From contig NZ_SLWL01000007.1 in the NCBI RefSeq assembly GCF_004342915.1, positions 124,001 through 188,000 on the forward strand: a DNA stretch of 64,000 nt, given 5' to 3'. Under the pieces are notes generated by a model. That model was not told the DNA's origin. It ran no database searches and was given only the letters and a program-made list of their open reading frames with translations. The position numbers were made by a program, and so were the translations under genes. Source of the DNA: Camelimonas lactis (lineage in GTDB: Bacteria; Pseudomonadota; Alphaproteobacteria; Rhizobiales; Beijerinckiaceae). Below, one piece after another: positions 62,058 to 64,000 of this stretch. The stretch's first letter is position 1. Each line of letters starts with the position of its first letter.

Positions 62058-63145
62058 GGCGCGGGCTCCATCAGGCCGGAAAGTCCCGTGGGCGCGTGCG
62101 GGCCAACGAACAGCTGTTCCAGCACGCCGATGCCCAGGCGTTCAGCGTCGTCGCCGCCCAGCCGGGCGGTGACAGGCGCCTGGATGTGCATGGCCAGCGG
62201 ATTGGTCCAGTTCCGGCCAGTTTCATCCAGCGCATCGTGCGCCACGGCAAGGTTCGGGCCGTGGTCAAGGCCATGGCCCCATTCCGGGTGGGCGTAACCG
62301 AGGCCGCTCATGGCGAACACCGGTCCCGTGGGCGTGAGCGTCAGGACGCGGCCAGGCTCAAGCTCCGCGCGAAGCCGGGCGATGCGGCGCGTCCCGGCCT
62401 GCCAGTCAATGGAGAACGCCGTGGCGTCGTAGTGATGCTCGGCCCCGCCGTCGACGGCAACGACCGCCCGCCGGTTCCACGCCTGGCCTGCGGCGTCGTC
62501 ATTGGTGTGGAAGAACAGTGAGCGGTCATCGAAATTGCACGGCGTCCATAGCCAGAAGAACTGCGAAAAATTGCCCTCTGGCGGCGGCTGGGGCTCGCGC
62601 GCGCCAACCGGGCGGATGCCCCAGCTGCGATCGCGCGTGCCGCTCCAGCCGGGGCCCGCCGCCACGCGCGCGCCGTCCACCGACAGCCAGCCCTGCCAGT
62701 GGCCGTTCTGGGTCATGCGCGTGTAGTCCATGAACAGGCGCGTGCCGTTGCGGCGGATGAAACGGGGCTCCTCGATGGGGAAATGCCGGCCGGTGAACGT
62801 CAGCTCCGCCGCAAGCGGGCCGTCGTTGGCGGCGATGCGCAGGGTGATCACTTCCAGCGGCGCGTCGATGGAAATGGCGATGGGGCCGACCGTCAGATCG
62901 AGCCGCTCCCCGGCGGAACGGCGGCTGGCGCGCAGATTGTACTGGACGCCGCCGCTCAGCACGCAGAAGGCGGCGTCGACAATGCCAAGCTGCGGATAAA
63001 AACCCATGGCGGCGCCGAAGAACACCGACCCGTCCGGGCTGTAACCGTTGAAGAAATAGCGATCGTAGAAATTGCGATCCGTTCCGGCGAACGCGACAGG
63101 CTCGCTGGTTTGATGCAATGGAAAATCATCGCCCCTGGTCAGCAT
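62054..63145 (-). CDS. CrtC/AttH-like lipocalin-fold protein
   Basis: The 363-residue cytoplasmic protein lacks a signal peptide. It resembles the two-lipocalin-domain CrtC/AttH (hydroxyneurosporene-synthase-like, DUF7064/7065) group: FFNGYSPDGSVFFGAAMGFYPQLGIVDAAF in the first half and SGTRDRSWGIRPVG with FFWLWTPCNFDDRSLFFHTNDD in the second. Characterised relatives hydrate carotenoids or bind isoprenoids or lipids. No carotenoid genes are nearby. AAGGGATGAGGAA precedes the ATG. Translational coupling to a kinase gene suggests a two-step handling of a hydrophobic small molecule. Confidence 0.75.
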   Translation of the reverse strand: MLTRGDDFPLHQTSEPVAFAGTDRNFYDRYFFNGYSPDGSVFFGAAMGFYPQLGIVDAAFCVLSGGVQYNLRASRRSAGERLDLTVGPIAISIDAPLEVITLRIAANDGPLAAELTFTGRHFPIEEPRFIRRNGTRLFMDYTRMTQNGHWQGWLSVDGARVAAGPGWSGTRDRSWGIRPVGAREPQPPPEGNFSQFFWLWTPCNFDDRSLFFHTNDDAAGQAWNRRAVVAVDGGAEHHYDATAFSIDWQAGTRRIARLRAELEPGRVLTLTPTGPVFAMSGLGYAHPEWGHGLDHGPNLAVAHDALDETGRNWTNPLAMHIQAPVTARLGGDDAERLGIGVLEQLFVGPHAPTGLSGLMEPAP

Positions 63146-63464
63146 TTCCTCATCCCTTTCGTTTGAACTGGTTTTGTTTTTGTTTCCTGGCTAGTGCAGC
63201 CATTTCGGCCAGGCGCCGGATGTTATCCCGCAGTCTGGCAGTCGGCGCGTTATATTTCCCTGCAAGGCAAATACGATGCGGCGACATGGCGATGGTTACG
63301 CCGGAGCCGTTCGCGGGTGCGGCCTTTCCGGTGAGAGACGGCCGTTGGGTTCCCCAGGGGGCTGTTTCTGCCGGCGTCCGTGAAGGTGGGCGGGCTCGCG
63401 GAGCCATGGGGCAGAAAAATCCGTAAATTCAGGATCATGGTGGAATTTCGGTCGCGTCAGGTCT
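63146..63464. other. Intergenic region without recognised content
   Basis: No supported gene, hairpin with T-tract or clear operator was found in these 319 nt between two minus-strand genes. Confidence 0.4.
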
Positions 63465-64000
63465 TCAGCCTGCCCTGGCTTCGTCAACCTGGCCAGCTTC
63501 GGGCGTCAGGGCGGCCAGGGCGCCTGTCGCCCGGGCGAAGCGCACGACCTGACGTCCGATCGTCTGCAACTGGGCGCGGGCGCCGGCGTCGAGGCCGGAA
63601 TCCGGCTGGGCGGTGTTGACGGCGCCGCCCAGAGGTGTGGGCCAGCCGCGCAAGGCATGGACGACGGAACGCAGGCTGACCAGCGTTGAGCCCGTGGCCT
63701 GCCACCCGGCGGCGCAGGCGATGCACCCGACCGCGCGGTTTTCAAGATAGGGCTGCGGGCTGTCGCGCAGGTCCTCGACGTAATCGAGCGCGTTCTTCAC
63801 GAGCCCTGAAACGATGCCGTGGTAGCCGGGCGAGGCGATCACGAGGCCCTGGCAACGCGCTACGAGGCTCACGAAGCGCGCGGCCTTTGGCGAGCGTCCA
63901 GGATCGTGCGGCGCATACATGGGGAAGTCGAGGTCTTCGCCCACCAGCGCGATGGTTTCGGCGCCGGCTTCGGCGGCGCTGTCGAGGGCGATGCGCAGCG
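63465..64000 (-). CDS. NADPH-dependent FMN reductase family protein (5' partial)
   Basis: The frame stays open to the right edge, so the start and the N-terminal flavin phosphate loop lie outside. The visible part contains AETIALVGEDLDFPMY, then GLVIASPGYHGIVSGLVKNALDYVED, the conserved PxYxxxxxGxLKNxLD-type flavodoxin motif of NADPH-dependent FMN reductases and quinone reductases. These enzymes reduce FMN or quinones with NAD(P)H. The C-terminal tail is Ala-rich. The exact substrate is unknown. Confidence 0.85.
   Translation of the reverse strand, partial: LRIALDSAAEAGAETIALVGEDLDFPMYAPHDPGRSPKAARFVSLVARCQGLVIASPGYHGIVSGLVKNALDYVEDLRDSPQPYLENRAVGCIACAAGWQATGSTLVSLRSVVHALRGWPTPLGGAVNTAQPDSGLDAGARAQLQTIGRQVVRFARATGALAALTPEAGQVDEARAG

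Overview
The window is a GC-rich chromosomal segment from a Gram-negative bacterium, most likely an aerobic alphaproteobacterium of the Hyphomicrobiales (Rhizobiales) type. The evidence is a large set of branched-chain-type solute-binding proteins, CoA-dependent catabolism genes, an AapJ-like binding protein, TonB receptors, an OprB porin, an RND pump and an autotransporter. The genus cannot be fixed from sequence alone. No rRNA, tRNA, CRISPR array, insertion sequence or phage gene was seen.

Layout. 1-3 kb: end of a branched-chain-type solute-binding protein gene followed by an acyl-CoA ligase. 3-7 kb (minus strand): cyclopropane fatty-acid synthase, an orphan AapJ-like amino-acid binding protein, and a lipoprotein/L,D-transpeptidase pair. 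7-10.4 kb: divergent oxyR-katG with a 22-bp-spaced direct repeat between them and a strong terminator after katG. 10.5-14.5 kb: a TetR regulator divergent from a second solute-binding-protein/acyl-CoA-ligase cassette. 14.8-21 kb: a haem/iron locus (haemoglobin-type TonB receptor, HutX-like protein, ChaN-family protein, one-piece ABC transporter) behind an AT-rich leader with a long inverted repeat.

21-29.3 kb is the most informative region. A TonB-dependent receptor with a perfect NikR-type operator (GTATGA-N16-TCATAC) at its start lies convergent to nikABCDE. That operon carries the same operator with one mismatch per half-site and is followed by divergent nikR. This predicts a NikR-controlled nickel route across both membranes. 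All four nik junctions are 4-nt stop/start overlaps, and nikD probably starts with TTG.

29.5-39 kb: an acyl-CoA catabolic island with an MFS transporter, a dienoyl-CoA-reductase-like SDR, an IclR regulator, a family III CoA-transferase, two different acyl-CoA dehydrogenases, an acyl-CoA ligase and a second SDR. 39-47.3 kb: a YibH/YiaV-like HlyD protein with its DUF3302 partner, a MetA/SphA-type outer-membrane protein divergent from a formylglycine arylsulfatase, a membrane-fused spermidine-synthase-like protein, and a zinc alcohol dehydrogenase. 47.4-57 kb: AcrAB-type RND pump, a small exported protein, a PAS-only protein, a LysR regulator divergent from a PACE-family (AceI-like) pump, and an OprB porin. 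57-64 kb: a large autotransporter with a duplicated passenger segment and an AT-rich upstream region, a two-gene CrtC/AttH-like plus aminoglycoside-phosphotransferase-like cassette, and the end of an NADPH-dependent FMN reductase gene.

Overall this is an accessory, environment-facing region: uptake of carboxylates, haem and nickel, activation and oxidation of unusual acyl substrates, drug efflux, peroxide defence and surface display.
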